DNA of 64,000 nt from Cephalopachus bancanus (Eukaryota > Chordata > Mammalia > Primates > Tarsiidae). The stretch spans positions 3,782,001-3,846,000 of the forward strand of contig JAPVLO010000153.1 of the NCBI GenBank assembly GCA_027257055.1. Reading direction: 5' to 3'. This document shows positions 1-10,844 of this stretch, piece after piece; position 1 is the first letter of the stretch, and each line of letters begins with the position of its first letter. The notes under the pieces were generated by a model. That model worked only from the letters and a program-made list of their open reading frames with translations. It made no database searches and was not told the DNA's origin. Made by a program: the position numbers and the translations under genes.

Positions 1-957
1 GATCCATTTTTCATTTGCGACCTCTTTTTTCCATCATTCATCAAAGGACAAATTATCTTTAACAAAATGTCAAGAGCAATAACCAACCCCATGAGCGTGT
101 GTGTCAGTTAAATCTTGTCTTGGAGACCCAGTGAGACAATAGTATCATGACTGGGATTCTGCTTCTGAGAAGGCTGTGCAAGAATGGAATAGGTGAGAAG
201 CCATGAGAAGAAAACAGCAGGACTCAACAGACCCATCGAACCTTGTGAGCTCCCGAAGACCCAAAGAGAGGATGCGATACAAGTAATGGCAAAAATAACA
301 AAAGAAAATAAGCAAAGTAATATATAACCTAGAATTTGCCCATAAGCTTTGTTCTTTGTCTCTTTGCTCTCCAAGTTAATTCATTTGATAATAGTCTCCT
401 GAAGTAAAATCTAGATGTATTTTTCCACTGTCCTCTGTCAGCAGTTTTTTTAGAGTGTAGTAAACAATTGCTTGGGATTAGATTTAAATTGAAAAGACAA
501 TTGTTCCCTGCCCTTCCTGAGTTTGAATATGATTGACTCATTCTATTGAAATGTTGTGAGAACCCTCGTTCAATCCAAAGGTGAGTTAATTTTTCACTAA
601 AGTTGATCAATAAGTTATCTCTTCCAGGACACTGATCTTCTAAGACTCCCTTTTATCAAAAGGAGAAATTACAAGAATGAAGAAATTAACTCTACTTTTA
701 AAACAAAAAGTGAAAGAGAAATAATCCAAATCAAGGAAGTGCCCATTTCCTCCTGCCCAACCTTCTTAAGCATGCCTATTCTTATTCTGCTTTCTTCCTG
801 CTACCTTCCCATTTTGCTACTTCATATCTAGGCAAGCAGAGAGACTGGAATTTCCTTGCGTTTCTATCAATCTACTTTGTGAGTTTGAGTTGTTCTTTGC
901 TGATACAGTTCAACTGCATGTTGATTTAAAAAAAAAAGAGTTAGTTTTCACAATAAC
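1..957. other. Unclassified AT-rich DNA
   Basis: I see no repeat or gene that I can name. The only notable content is an antisense open frame at 108-374, listed separately. The window begins with GATC, which could be a cloning junction of a BAC insert but has no biological weight on its own. Confidence 0.4.
108..374 (-). other. Open frame of unknown origin with one strongly hydrophobic stretch
   Basis: This minus-strand frame of 88 codons begins at a TTG codon with an in-frame stop (TGA) two codons upstream of it, so it has no ATG start of its own. About residues 15-35 (YILLCLFSFVIFAITCIASS) would make a good membrane helix, and a second weaker hydrophobic run follows. I do not recognise a family. 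Upstream there is no convincing polypyrimidine-AG acceptor that would make it an exon. It could be a chance frame, a retrocopy fragment or an exon piece; chance is most likely. Confidence 0.12.
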
Positions 958-965
958 AAGGTTTT

Positions 966-1045
966 AACTGATCTGGATTCTAGTCCGAAAACTTGAGGTG
1001 GTCACTTTACCTTTTGGTGCTTTAATTTTATCCTCTGGAATTAGA
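966..1045 (+). repeat. Possible MIR core fragment
   Basis: The order TCTGGATTCTAGTCC, then GTCACTTTACC, then a pyrimidine-rich TTTTATCCTCTGG resembles the MIR tRNA-derived/core region with deletions. The match is weak and short. Confidence 0.3.
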
Positions 1046-1054
1046 GGACATCGC

Positions 1055-1531
1055 CAGAGGTGAAATGACTCAGGAACGAAAAACCAAACACCTCATGTTC
1101 TCACTTAAAACTGGCCAGGCTGTGTAAACCCAGTGCTTTGGGAGGCCGAGGTGAGTGGATTGCCTAAACCTGCAGGTTTGAGACCCACCCGGGCAACTTG
1201 GTGAGACCTCATCTCTACAATTTAAAAAAAAAAAAAAATTAGCCGGGTGTGGTAGCGCATGCCTGTGGTTCCAGCTAATCGGAAGGCTGAGGCGGAAGGA
1301 TCGCTGGAGCCCAGCAGGTCGAGGCTTCTGTGGCTGTGAGCGTGCCGCTGCCTTCCAGTCTGGGAGACAGAGTGAGACTCCAACTCAAAAAAAAAGTGAG
1401 AACTAAACTAAGTATCTACAAAGGCAGGTAGAATGGCATAATGGATATTGGAGACTCAGAAGGGAGAGGGTTGGAAGGGAAGGAGGGATGAAAAATCACC
1501 TGGGTATTATGTGCAAAGGTGAAGGTGTTGG

Positions 1532-1533
<2 letters not shown>
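1055..1533 (+). mobile_element. Old L1 3' end, split by an Alu
   Basis: The left part (about 1055-1110) reads like the end of L1 ORF2 and the start of the 3' UTR (ACTCAGGAACGAAAAACC, CATGTTCTCACTTA). The right part (1396-1533) continues it (GTGAGAACTAAAC, then GGGAGAGGGTTGGAAGGG and GAGGGATGAAAAATCACCT), matching the purine-rich L1 3' UTR. The Alu at 1111-1395 sits between. The element ends in a CA microsatellite instead of a clean poly(A). Confidence 0.7.
1111..1395 (+). mobile_element. Alu SINE, plus strand, inside L1 3' UTR
   Basis: A dimeric Alu with left arm (GTGCTTTGGGAGGCCGAGG), middle A-run, right arm (GGAAGGCTGAGGCGGAAGG) and an A tail at 1387-1395. It lacks the usual first bases of the promoter A box region and carries several private changes, so it is older than the Alus at 11.7, 16.2, 18.0 and 59.8 kb. 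It interrupts the L1 relic at a CTCACTT/AAGTGAG position. Confidence 0.88.

Positions 1534-1562
<29 letters not shown>
1534..1562. repeat. (CA)n microsatellite
   Basis: An uninterrupted AC/CA run of about 29 bp directly following the L1 3' UTR relic. Confidence 0.95.
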
Positions 1563-1564
<2 letters not shown>

Positions 1565-2800
1565 TTCATCCTGGAATAACAGCAGCATAGTGACCATCTC
1601 AGTGTTTAGTAATATTTTAGCCAAGGGTTTTCATACAGCTTCCCATAACGATAGACTTCAAGGGAGATGGTACATATGCAGAATCAGTGCACAAACCACA
1701 GATTGCCGTCATCACATTCTGAAAGGAACCCCAGTGACAAAAATGTGTTAAAAATAAAATAAAAAAATTAAAAATAACTAAGAGTTGATCTAGAATCCTA
1801 GGGTGAGAAAAGGACGTATGAAAATTAATTTCCACTGGAGTCATTCCCAATCTATTTGGGGAGCCAAAGTTAATGCACACAATACAATTAAACACTATAA
1901 AAAGCAAGCATATTAAAAGAACTCAGTTTTGTAGTAATCTGCAGCATCCAGAAAAGGGGAGATCGGTGAGCTAGCAGCAGTGAAGTCTTCCTGGAAGAGA
2001 TGAGACTCAACATCTCTCTGTTCTCTCATCTCTGAGGTCTTGTTCAGGCAAACTAGTGTCGGGCATTTAGAAAACATGTGACTAATTTTTTTCGTTTCTT
2101 CCCTAAAATGTTAGTCATTTATATTAACAAATAGGAAATTATGTAAGAGTTTATAACTATTTCTAACCTTCTATGCTAACAATTTTTACCATGCTCCTTT
2201 TAAAGCTTAATAAAACACTGACCATACTTTTAAGTAAAGATCATTCGTGTTGCTTACATTTTGCTAGTGTTTTCTCCCTTTTCTACTTGTAAATTGAGTT
2301 TAAAAAATAAAATTGGTTTTCCTTAGCTACCCAATGTCTCTAGACCTCACGATCTCCACCAAACCACTACCTTCAGTGAGTACAGGAGACTCAGACTCAC
2401 TGTACCACTGCCTGAACAAAAACTGTTTTCTAGAATGTAAACTTATGAAAAGAGAATGTATGTCCAAGTATTTGAAGAATTATAGCTATGTTTGCATTCT
2501 CTAAGCTACGTCTGTCTTCTACTAGCAAGAATAATCTCAGTGCTCATACCGAGAAAATATAGCTTTATCTTTTTAAGATGGTATCACTATATTGTCTGTT
2601 GTCTTTATTGCATTTCCTGTTTTACCTTCCTGCTCAAAGACTTACACACTGAGGACTGACTTCACAGGAAATGTATTCATATGTGATATTTCACTTTTTT
2701 AAAAAAGTGAAATGATTGTGCTCCAAAAACTAAACATAAAAACATATACTGAACATATTGTAGACTAGTAATTATAGTTAAGAGTTTCAGCCCTTGCCCT
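1563..2800. other. Unclassified AT-rich DNA
   Basis: I see no recognisable gene or repeat. Short open frames occur on both strands with no family resemblance. A short perfect inverted repeat (TTTCACTTTTTTAAAAAAGTGAAA) lies near 2690-2713. Confidence 0.4.
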
Positions 2801-2802
2801 TT

Positions 2803-3242
2803 TATTTTTATTTATTTATTTTTTTTTTTTTGAGTCTGGGTGTCACTCTGCCACCCGGGCTGGAGTGCAGTGGCACCACCATGGCTCACTGCAAGCTTGA
2901 CCTCCTGTACTCAGGCGATCCTTCATCTCAGCCTCCTGAGTAGCTAGGACTACAGATGCATGTCACCATATCCAGTCAATTTTTTGTTTGTTTGTTTTAA
3001 AGATGTGGGGTACAATTCAGGGTTAGGTATACAAATGTCATTATGTAGGTATCCTTGTTGATGAGGTATGCTCCCCCCTCCCCTTGAAGTTTCCCACCAC
3101 TGTCAGTCAATTTTTTTTTTTATTAGATACCAAGTCTTGCTATGTTGCCTAGGCTGATCTCAAACCCTGGGACTTAAGCAATCCTCCCACCTCGGCCTCC
3201 CAAAGTGCTGGGATTACAGGCATGGCCCACCACATCTGGCCA
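2803..3242 (-). mobile_element. Alu SINE, minus strand, split by an L1 3' end
   Basis: Antisense Alu with the poly-T at the left (to about 2831), the GGAGTGCAGTGGCACC right arm, CCTCCTGAGTAGCTAGGACTAC, then, after the inserted segment, GGCCTCCCAAAGTGCTGGGA and the 5' end at CATCTGGCCAGG. The typical AluJ-like sequence and divergence mark an old copy. The segment at 2986-3103 is foreign. Confidence 0.9.
2986..3103 (-). mobile_element. Short 5'-truncated L1 3' end inserted in an Alu
   Basis: The segment begins with T-rich DNA and contains GGGTACAATTCAGGGTTAGG, the reverse complement of the same kind of 3' terminal sequence that ends the young L1 at about 36.2 kb (GTACACCTAACCC near 36,225). 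It is flanked by direct copies of CAGTCAATTTTTT at 2973-2985 and 3104-3116, a target-site duplication of the Alu sequence. It therefore records a later, minus-strand L1 insertion of about 120 bp. Confidence 0.8.
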
Positions 3243-3655
3243 GGCTTTACCTTGTTATTAACCAAATACTTTCCTTAAATACATGTGTTTGAGATGCTGC
3301 TGGATTTATTTCAATAACAACTAACAACTACCTTAATCTGAATTTAAAAATAAGCACAATTGAGATAGAATTCAGATGAATGATTGAAATTCAAATTTCT
3401 CTTCACAGAGACTTCTCCTATCAGCTGTACTGTTAACTGAATAATTGCTAAATTTCTCTTTATTCATGTAATTTTTGTCCAACTTACTAATAAAGAGAGA
3501 AAATCATAGAATGACCAAGGATAAGCAATTCTTATATAGAACATGGTGAAAATATGTTGTTAAACATGTAGTAACCAGCATCAGAGTGTTGGGATTATTT
3601 CTACCTACAAGGCTGACCTACAAGGCTACCATCTTGCTAGTATGAGTCACCTCCT
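3243..3655. other. Unclassified DNA
   Basis: I see nothing recognisable in this stretch. Confidence 0.4.
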
Positions 3656-3845
3656 TTTAGGGCTTAGGTTCTCATCAACATGCGTGTACCTTGGAATCAC
3701 CTGGTGAGCTTTAAAATACACTGATGCCTAGGTTTCAGCCTCAGAAGTTTTGATATAATATTCTGGGGTAAAGTCTGGAAACTGGGATTTTTCAAATCCT
3801 CCCAGGTGATTTTAATAAGCAGCCAGGTTGAGAACCCCTGCTGTA
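3656..3845 (+). mobile_element. MER5A-type hAT MITE
   Basis: The segment has the MER5A-like progression ACCTTGGAATCACCTGG, AGCTTTAAAATACACTGATG, CAGGTGATTTTAATAAGCAG and a terminal GGTTGAGAACCCCTG. It is a non-autonomous DNA transposon with no coding capacity. Confidence 0.8.
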
Positions 3846-4890
3846 GACTCTAGGCTGTATCTGTACAGTGATCATCTCTGTTCCAGAAGGTAGTAGATAA
3901 GAGATGTTCTAGTGAAGGTAAAGAATATCTCCATTCTGAAGCCACCTTCCGGCAAATGTGCTGTATTTAAAAGAATGCCTACTTCCCATACTGTGTCTTG
4001 CTTTGATCTGCCTCCTTCTTTCATTCATTGAGCATTTATTATGTACTAGATGCCGTGCAATTTCAGATTCCTTACTACCCAGTTACGTTCTCACTATGCC
4101 TCAAAAAACCCCTCTCTATGCCTCTGAAACTCATTCCCTGCCCTGGATTTTTGCCTGTCTCATCAATAATACCATCTACATATCTAATCACATCTTAATT
4201 TTGAAAAACATTTTCATTTTAAGGAGTAAATAATAGGAAACATCTCTTTTGAAAAAGGATTTGTATGAATGTGCTGGTAATTAGCATTAGCTCAGCATCA
4301 AGTGTAGAAATTTGGTGACCCTACACTTAAAATAAATAAATAAATAAATACTTAAAACAAGATCTAGAAAATTGTGGCTCCAAACTAAGCAATCAATTGC
4401 CTTTCCTTTGTAATGGGAAACAAAGATGATCCTTTGCTCTTGAATTTACTTTAGTATCAGGCTACATATTCAAAGCAAAGGAGCTAAATCTGTGTATCAG
4501 AATGTCTTCAGGGAAGTATTATGGATGATTGGGAAGTCTGACTATGTGGTGTCAAAAACCATAGCCTTAAATCAACCATCTCTATTTCACCACTATAAGA
4601 TATTGAGGCATCTAAGACTAACAAATATTATCCCAAATCAACATGTGAACCTATACTGATCTGCACTTTAATTTTTTTAGTGAACATGACATTCTATGAT
4701 AAGCTTATGAATATTTCCACCACTAAATATTAGTAATATGAATTTAAATATATTTGAAGTTAATTAAAATTATCATGGTCTTTTGTTGTTTATAAGATTA
4801 TAGCTATGTTTTTACACAATAGCTACATATCCAAGATAAGAAACTTGAAAAACTCAGAAGAATATTTTTGCAATAAAAGTTCCGCCCAAG
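3846..4890. other. Mostly unclassified; possible old repeat near 4020-4200 and (AAAT)n at 4330
   Basis: CATTGAGCATTTATTATGTA near 4025 resembles a widespread old mammalian repeat that I cannot name firmly. A short (AAAT)n run lies at about 4329-4350. No gene is recognised. Confidence 0.35.
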
Positions 4891-4894
4891 TCAA

Positions 4895-5045
4895 CCACTA
4901 TTAACATTTAGTGTGTCATTCACAGTGAGAAAGATAAAGAGAGAGATGGAGAGAGATAGACACATACACACATATATTTATCCAAAAACAAAGATTTTAC
5001 ATAAAACGAGTTTATACTGTATATACAAAATTTAACATTCAGGTG
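4895..5045 (-). mobile_element. Possible old L1M fragment, minus strand
   Basis: AACCACTATTAACATTTAGTG and the following A/T-rich text resemble the antisense 3' region of old L1M elements (a motif of the form AACCACTGTTAACATTTTGGTG). A GA-rich run at 4930-4960 follows. The assignment is tentative. Confidence 0.3.
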
Positions 5046-6735
5046 CTTATAAAAAAAATTCGAAACCTTTCAGACCTCAAAGCTTCATCTATACCTGTTC
5101 CCATATTTCTAAAATGTAATAACAAGATAAACTTGGCCATCTATACAAATGCTCTGAGGGCTGAGATAACATGCAAATACAGCCTTACATATCAATGCGT
5201 GAAAGCTGGATAGACCACACAGTTCAGAAAGGGAAGTGCACTCTGCAAAACTAACTTGCACACTCACTGTCCAGTCACAGCATCTTCGGGGTCACTGTGT
5301 GCCAGACACATCAACTCTTTTCAATAAAAATGGTAAGTAATAGATTTTGTGACTCTTCTTGTTCTCCTAGCATACGTGTTAATCTTCTCTATTAGAGCAG
5401 AGAAGTGGGGGAGAGTGCTTCGTGGCAGGTCCTCCGAGTCGTTGGGGATTTTGCTTGTCCCATCAAGTGTCCCAGGAGTTAACGAAGCTGCTGAGTCTTT
5501 CTTACGCCAGTTGAGAGACGCTGGCCTCAGGAGTTCCCTTTTCTGATTCTAGTCTTCAGAAGAGAGGAAGAGCAAAGTCTTACAGAAAGAAAACTTACAT
5601 TCTTTGTGTTTGCCTCTTAAGTTAGCTGAGTGCCAGAATCAGTAATGGAGTCGAGTTTCCTGTTATGAGCACTCTGGATCCCAGATGGGGACTCCAGTGG
5701 CATATGTTGGGAGACATTGCTGATAATGATTACTTTTTTTAAAAAAAATCTAGATTCAGGGGACATGTAATTGCCATTTTGATATCACAGTAGATTTCAC
5801 AAAAGGAGTTTTTTTGTTTGAAAAATGCATTTTGTTACTTTAATTGAGAGAAGCAAAGAAAGCCCAAATAGACCAAACCTTACTACGGACATGTTGTGTT
5901 CCCAAAGTTAATGAGAAGTCATTATTTGGAACACACTTAAAATAGTGAACGGGTTCCCAGTGCTAGTTTAACCTATAATGTAGCTGAACTACAGTATTAA
6001 TATTTTGCTTCCATTTTCCCATGATTTCTCTGTTAAAAAAAATTGGCTCCTAAAAGATAGGTGGTGTTCTTATGCTCCCAGAGTTTAGAAAAGAGCCAGT
6101 TTTCTATTCCACTGGCTTTGCTTCCTACCCCCAACCTCCAGAAGACTGGAAATTTGTTGTTCCTTCCTTTATCATGGAGAGGATTACTTTCTTTTGTCAG
6201 TCCGCAGTGAGAAAACAATGACACCTATGCTTGCCCAGTTGGGGGTGGGAGTGCATTGCAGACACTGAAGAGAGGGCAAAGGGATCTTTTGCTAATGTGT
6301 GTTGATGTGTCCACGTGTCCTCTGGAAGTTCTTTGAGTCAGAATGGGGAAAGCATAGAGGTGAGACAGTATAATCTTGCCATAGGGGAGGGAGAGAGAAG
6401 GAAGAGAGATGGGATCAAAGTCTCAGAGTCTTGGGAAAGGAAGTACACAGTGGTGAAGGACACAGTAGCGAGTGACCCTGTCTGCAACCACACCTATAGA
6501 AGGCAGTTGCCAATTCATGGACGACCTATAAATCCCTCTGGTGTTTCCAAATTGCATCTTTAGGTCCAGGATTCTTAGGAAACAGCTTGACTTTAATTAC
6601 TGGCAACCTCTTAAAAAGCAGTAACAAGGGCAGTGTTGTTTACAAAGAGCTATTGGGATTTTCTTAGGGGGGACTGATGAAAACAGGAAAAACAACGTTT
6701 AATTGGCTAGTATGTATTTGGTGTGATATATAAGT
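5046..6735. other. Unclassified DNA
   Basis: I recognise no gene or repeat. AAAATGGTAAGTAA at about 5328-5341 looks like a splice donor and follows an open stretch, but no acceptor or homologous product can be seen. Open frames at 5349-5546 and 6315-6563 have no family resemblance. Confidence 0.4.
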
Positions 6736-6739
6736 AATG

Positions 6740-7130
6740 TTTTTCTTACAAGATTACTCTTTTTTTATCATGGAAGTAACACATATTGTTCAAAAGATTT
6801 TTTAGAAATATAGATATGCAGGAACAAAAAATAACCTTTTCTATAATCCTATCACCTGAAGAACAATTATTGTTAAGTACAGGTCCTTCAAGAATGTCAA
6901 CATTTAAAATATGCATAATAATTTGTATTTATAATAATTTACAAATATGATTTTGTGTTCATACTTCGTGAACCATTTCCTTAGCTTCTTTTTTTTAAAT
7001 ATCTTTAATATCTGAGTTACCATAACATTTTTAATGCTTATGAAGTATTTCATAATTTGTTTTAATCAGTTCCATAGAGTTGAACATTTTGCTTTGTTTC
7101 TTTTCTTTTCTTTCTTTATGGTCAAGACTG
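6740..7130 (-). mobile_element. Possible old L1M fragment, minus strand
   Basis: The AT-rich text contains ACCATAACATTTTTAATGC and TTTCATAATTTGTTTTAATC in the order seen in antisense L1M 3' regions (target-search text of the form TTTTTAATGGCTGC ... ATAATTTATTTAACC). Divergence is high. A T-run of about 19 bases at 7140-7158 follows it. Confidence 0.35.
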
Positions 7131-7230
7131 TCACAAGCATTTTTTTTTTTTTTTTTTATACACTGTTTGGTTATTTTTCATCGACAGAACTACTAGAAAA
7201 GTAGCTAGGTGAAAAAATACATACTGGGAG

Positions 7231-7794
7231 GACCCCTCCCCCCAAAACAATTATTTTTTGGAGGATGGACCCCTTGTAGGACAGGCTTTCTCTGCCAGGT
7301 AAGTGTTCTAGGAATCTATTAGTATCAGTGTACCAGCTAGCATTGTTGTGAGAGGCTGTGTTAGGCTTCGGTGAATTTTTTTCTTGGGGTTTCTTTTAAT
7401 GCATTTGCCCATTTCATGATGGGTGATTTACGAGCACACTTGTCCACACCGCACTGAGTTTTCAGCGGTTTTTGATCCCAAGCGGCACAATCCCTGTTCT
7501 CTACTCTCCCTATTCACCAGATCTTAACCCGAAGCAACTTTTTTTTCCCCTGGATGAGAAAAATCCTCAAAGGGAAATACTTTGTGAATGTGGAAGAGGT
7601 GAATCAAAAAATGGCAGAAGCAATAAAAGGCATCAAAATTGATGAGTTCAAAAACTGTTTTGAGCCCTGGAAAAAGCATCTTGATAGGTATATTGCATCA
7701 AATGAAGAGTACTTGAAGGTGACTGAAGTTTTAACATGTAAGAATAAATACAAAAATTTTTATAAATAAATTCCAGTTTTTTGTTGTTTTCCCC
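7231..7794 (+). mobile_element. Short mariner-type element with a transposase remnant
   Basis: Non-autonomous Tc1/mariner relic of about 560 bp. It is colinear with a minus-strand copy at 62,291-62,849 and with the start of a plus-strand copy at 63,515. The left end begins GACCCCT and the right end is CCCC, matching the GACCCCC termini of the other copies. Inside, broken frames give HDG-like and SPYSPDLNP text around 7415-7530 and then a mariner transposase C terminus. The N-terminal DNA-binding half is absent. Confidence 0.75.
7415..7769 (+). pseudogene. Mariner transposase C-terminal remnant
   Basis: The readable part of the frame runs from 7554 to a TAA at 7767. Its text (LKGKYFVNVEEVNQKM, GIKIDEFKNCFEPWKKHLDR, IASNEEYL) fits the C-terminal end of mariner transposases, where the usual pattern is LKGKRF..VEE..., then a CF..W..R..RCI sequence and a final EYFEGD-like tail. 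Upstream, in a different frame, SPYSPDLNP-like text marks the segment before the last catalytic Asp. Frame breaks and the missing N-terminal half exclude transposition activity. In intact families this enzyme cuts and pastes DNA at TA dinucleotides in the nucleus. Confidence 0.7.
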
Positions 7795-8079
7795 ATATAC
7801 TAAAAACTTCTATTACAAATTATTCACTTGTTCAGCAGCATCATTTAAGCTTCTTACCACATAGTGGCATAATAAGTAAATTTCCCAGTGTGATTATGGA
7901 TATGCTAGATACATACCTACCTTTGTGTACACATGCCTCTGCCTGTCTTTGGATCATGTCAAGGTTATCCTTTAAAATGAAGTTTTTTCCCTTTCATTTT
8001 TTTCTTTTCAACATTGCCACTGCCATTCCACGACAGGTGGCAGAAAGACAATAGCATATCAGAGAAAGGAAAAAAGCTC
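7795..8079. other. Unclassified DNA
   Basis: Nothing recognisable. Confidence 0.4.
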
Positions 8080-8350
8080 TAATTCTTGGATGACATACAT
8101 CAAAGCCTGTATTTTTGACTTCTTAGGCCTTAAATTTGCTCCCTAGTTGTATTTTTTTCACAAGTCACTTGAATTCTGAGTTTGTTTTCTCATATGATGA
8201 TGGCGATGATGATGATGATGATGATGATGATGATAAAGATGGCAGTAACTATCCCATAGGATTGTTGTGGAGAGTAAGTTTTCAATTGTAAAGTACCCGT
8301 TACAGTACAGGCACATGCCAGAAGCTGAATGAATACTGGTTTCCTCTATT
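8080..8350 (+). repeat. MIR SINE relic carrying a (GAT)n expansion
   Basis: CACAAGTCACTTGAATTCTG, TTTTCTCAT, then, after the microsatellite, CCCATAGGATTGTTGTGG and CAGTACAGGCACATGCC follow the order of the MIR core and 3' part. The GAT run sits where MIR usually has GGGGATAATAATAG, so the microsatellite probably grew from that tract. Confidence 0.65.
8195..8234. repeat. (GAT)n microsatellite
   Basis: About 12 GAT units with one GGC interruption, within a MIR relic. Confidence 0.95.
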
Positions 8351-8419
8351 CAAACTCAAATCTTTTCCCAAGGAGGCATAGAAACTCCCAGTGAACACAG
8401 GAGAAGAATGACACAGGCA

Positions 8420-8640
8420 GTTATCATTTGTGATCCCTGACATGCACTATCTCATTAAATTCCCATAACAATCCTTACAAATAATTACTGTTATCTTCCC
8501 TATCTTCCAGCTGAATTAACTGAAACTCAAAGAGGGTAAGTAACTTTCTCACAACCACACAGCTACTAAATACTGGGACTGGAATTGGAGCACAACTCTG
8601 TCTGCTCTCAGAGCCTAAGTTTTTCTTAATTTTCTTGCAC
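8420..8640 (-). repeat. MIR SINE relic, minus strand
   Basis: ATCTCATTAAATTCCCATAACAA, ACTGAAACTCAAAGAGGGTAAG, CCACACAGCTACTAAATACTGGG and AGAGCCTAAG are the reverse complement of the MIR core from the TTGTGAGGATTAAATGAG region to the 5' end. Fairly complete. Confidence 0.85.
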
Positions 8641-9224
8641 TCCACAAAAAGTAGATACATAGGAAGACAACCTGGGAGTCAAGCCTGGACTGGCCATTAG
8701 GAGTGCAGGGGGCCTTTCCACAGGCTAAAGACCATCCCTGGTAGATTTGGGAATTCATTGTCATACCTGCTTATGCTATGGTCACTACCAATTTTTATAC
8801 TTTCAGAATGTTCATTTCACTGAGATGTCACAGAGGTCACTGGGACGGGGGACTAGAGGGATTCCTGTCTTTGTAGTTCTTCACCTCAGGGATCAGAAAG
8901 GGAGATTAAATGTTTAAATACCTCCCCCTCCCTCCTCCCAAGCTCATGTGCTATGTGACTGACCAATTCCTGCCTCCCTGAGGCAGAACTGCTCAGGAAG
9001 GGACCAATCCCAAACTGGGACCAAGTCATGACCTGAGTGGTTATCAGGAAATTCTTCTTCTTTTTTTTTTTTTTTCGCCTTCTTCCTATAACTTATTGGC
9101 TGGGAAACTGTGGAACAATGTGGGAGTAAAGCACAAAAGTGCCTGTTGTTTTATGAGAACAAGCACATCAGATATTAAGACTGATGGAATTAGACATAAC
9201 ACTGGGCTCATCTTCCAACCAAGT
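8641..9224. other. Unclassified DNA
   Basis: No gene or repeat recognised; a T-run of about 17 bases lies at 9060-9075. Confidence 0.4.
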
Positions 9225-9345
9225 AAGAAGTGCTGGGTTCCAGGCTTAATCTCCTCTTTTCTCCCTGTGAGATCTTGGCCCAAGTCACTTCAGCTTTCTC
9301 TCAAGTGGCTCAGTAAAGGCATAGAGTTGGCTTAGGTGTTCCCTG
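9225..9345 (+). repeat. Possible MIR fragment
   Basis: GTGAGATCTTGGCCCAAGTCACTTCAGC resembles the MIR core (GTGACCTTGGGCAAGTTACTTAAC). Short. Confidence 0.5.
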
Positions 9346-9759
9346 ATGCTCTTATTTGTAACATGATTCTAGATTTTAAAAGTAGGAAGATAGGCAATAG
9401 GATTCTACTTTATCTGCTCCTGTGGGAATTGACTTAATTAATAACCTTAGATCAGCTCACTCCACAGTCCTGAAATGGAAATAATGGAATAATACTTGTT
9501 CTTTGACAAGTGTTTTTAGGTACATTCCAACTTGTAGAATTGTTGGGAAAAAATGGAGACTCAGATGTTCTAATAATGCACAAATTCTTTTATATAATCA
9601 TGGTTGGTGAGGAGAATGAATATGAATTTTTATGCATAAACCTTAGAAACTTTTAAGAAATGAAGTAAAAATTATATTAGGGAGTTTTTGATTGTTTTGC
9701 TCCTTTCATCCAGCTTTCAATCTACATATGATCTCCTAACAGAAGGAATGTGCTCAAAT
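9346..9759. other. Unclassified DNA
   Basis: Nothing recognisable. Confidence 0.4.
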
Positions 9760-9888
9760 TGTGCTATCACTCATTCATTCAACAAAGGCTTTCTGAGCCC
9801 CTTCCCCAAGCCTGGGCTCTGCTAGTCATGAGGATGCGTGGTGAGCAACACACAGGGGGTCCTGGCTCCCCAGGGCTTACACTTAGTG

Positions 9889-10024
9889 CAGTGGTTCTCA
9901 AACTTTAGCATGCATCAGAATCACCTAGAGGGTCAGGGATGGGGCCTAAAATGTTGCAATTCTATTAAGGTCTCATGTGATGCTTCTGATGCTGGTCCAG
10001 GGCCCACGCTCAGAGAACCACTGT
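9889..10024 (+). mobile_element. MER5A-type hAT MITE
   Basis: Begins CAGTGGTTCTCAAACTTTAG and ends GAGAACCACTG, with CATCAGAATCACCTAGAGGG after the left end. The inverted termini are intact. About 136 bp, so internally shortened against the usual length of about 190 bp. Confidence 0.9.
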
Positions 10025-10184
10025 TCTCTGGCAGTGATAGATCAAAAACATCAGAGTAAACAAATAAGTAAAATAACCTGTTGATCTCAGAAGGAGATAA
10101 ATAAGGAGCTGAGCTAGAAAATGGAGGAGAGACACCTTCCTGAGAGAGGCGTCTGGTCTTTGATGAGGTGACATTTAGGCTAAA

Positions 10185-10625
10185 GCAGTGGTTCCCAACT
10201 CTGGCTACACATGGCAATCACTGCAGCAGTTTACAAAACGTGCCTGTAGCTGGGCTCGGTGGCTCAGCCTATAATCCCAGCATTTTGGGAGGCTGAGGCG
10301 AGTGGATTGCCTGAGCCCCCAGGTTCAAGACCAGCCCGGGCAACTTGGCAAGACCTCATCTCTGCAATAAATAAAAATTAGCTGGGTGTGGTAGTGCACG
10401 CCTGTAGTTCCGGCTACTTGGAAGGCTGAGGCGGAGGGATCTCCAGAGCACAGCAGGTTGACACTGGGGTGGCCGTGAGTGGGCCACTGCACTCCCATCT
10501 GGGTGAGTGAGACTCCAACTCAAAAATTAATAATAATAATAATAAAACATGCCTGTTCTCAGCACACAAGATCAGTGACATTGAAACTCTGAGGTGTGGC
10601 TCAGTGAGGACTGAGAATTTCTGCA
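10185..10625 (+). mobile_element. Second MER5A-type hAT MITE, split by an Alu
   Basis: Left piece 10185-10246 (CAGTGGTTCCCAACTCTGGC) and right piece 10556-10625 (GACATTGAAACTCTGAGG, GACTGAGAATTTCTGC) flank an Alu. The right terminus is degraded, so the end is approximate. Confidence 0.65.
10247..10543 (+). mobile_element. Alu SINE, plus strand, with target-site duplication
   Basis: Dimeric Alu beginning TAGCTGGGCTCGGTGGC and ending in a TAA-rich tail. AAAACGTGCCTG at 10235-10246 and AAAACATGCCTG at 10544-10555 are its target-site duplication with one mismatch. It shares the GGCTCAGCCT and GTGGATTGCCTGAG features of the lineage-specific Alus but has more private mutations. Confidence 0.93.
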
Positions 10626-10844
10626 CAAACGAGTGAGAAAGAGTTGGGCATGAGGAAGACAGTGCTAGGGAGTGTCACAGGCTGAGGTAGCAGCAGTTGC
10701 AAAACAGACAAGGCAGAAGAGAGCTTGGATCTGAAAAGAGACCAGGATGACTGGAGAATAAGCATGAGAAGAGGAGAGTGACACAAGGTGGTTTTAAGGA
10801 ATCGGCAGTGGCCGCACGATTGCTGGGTCTTGAAGGTTGTCTTA

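Noticed and set aside
1..4. GATC at the first base as evidence of a clone junction
   Set aside because: Four bases carry no weight; it is only compatible with a BAC end.
5328..5341. AAAATGGTAAGTAA as an exon-intron donor
   Set aside because: A good donor match alone is expected by chance. No acceptor, no coding homology and no partner exon are visible.
7231..7794. An active mariner transposase gene
   Set aside because: Only the C-terminal part is readable, frames are broken and the N-terminal DNA-binding half is missing in all three copies.
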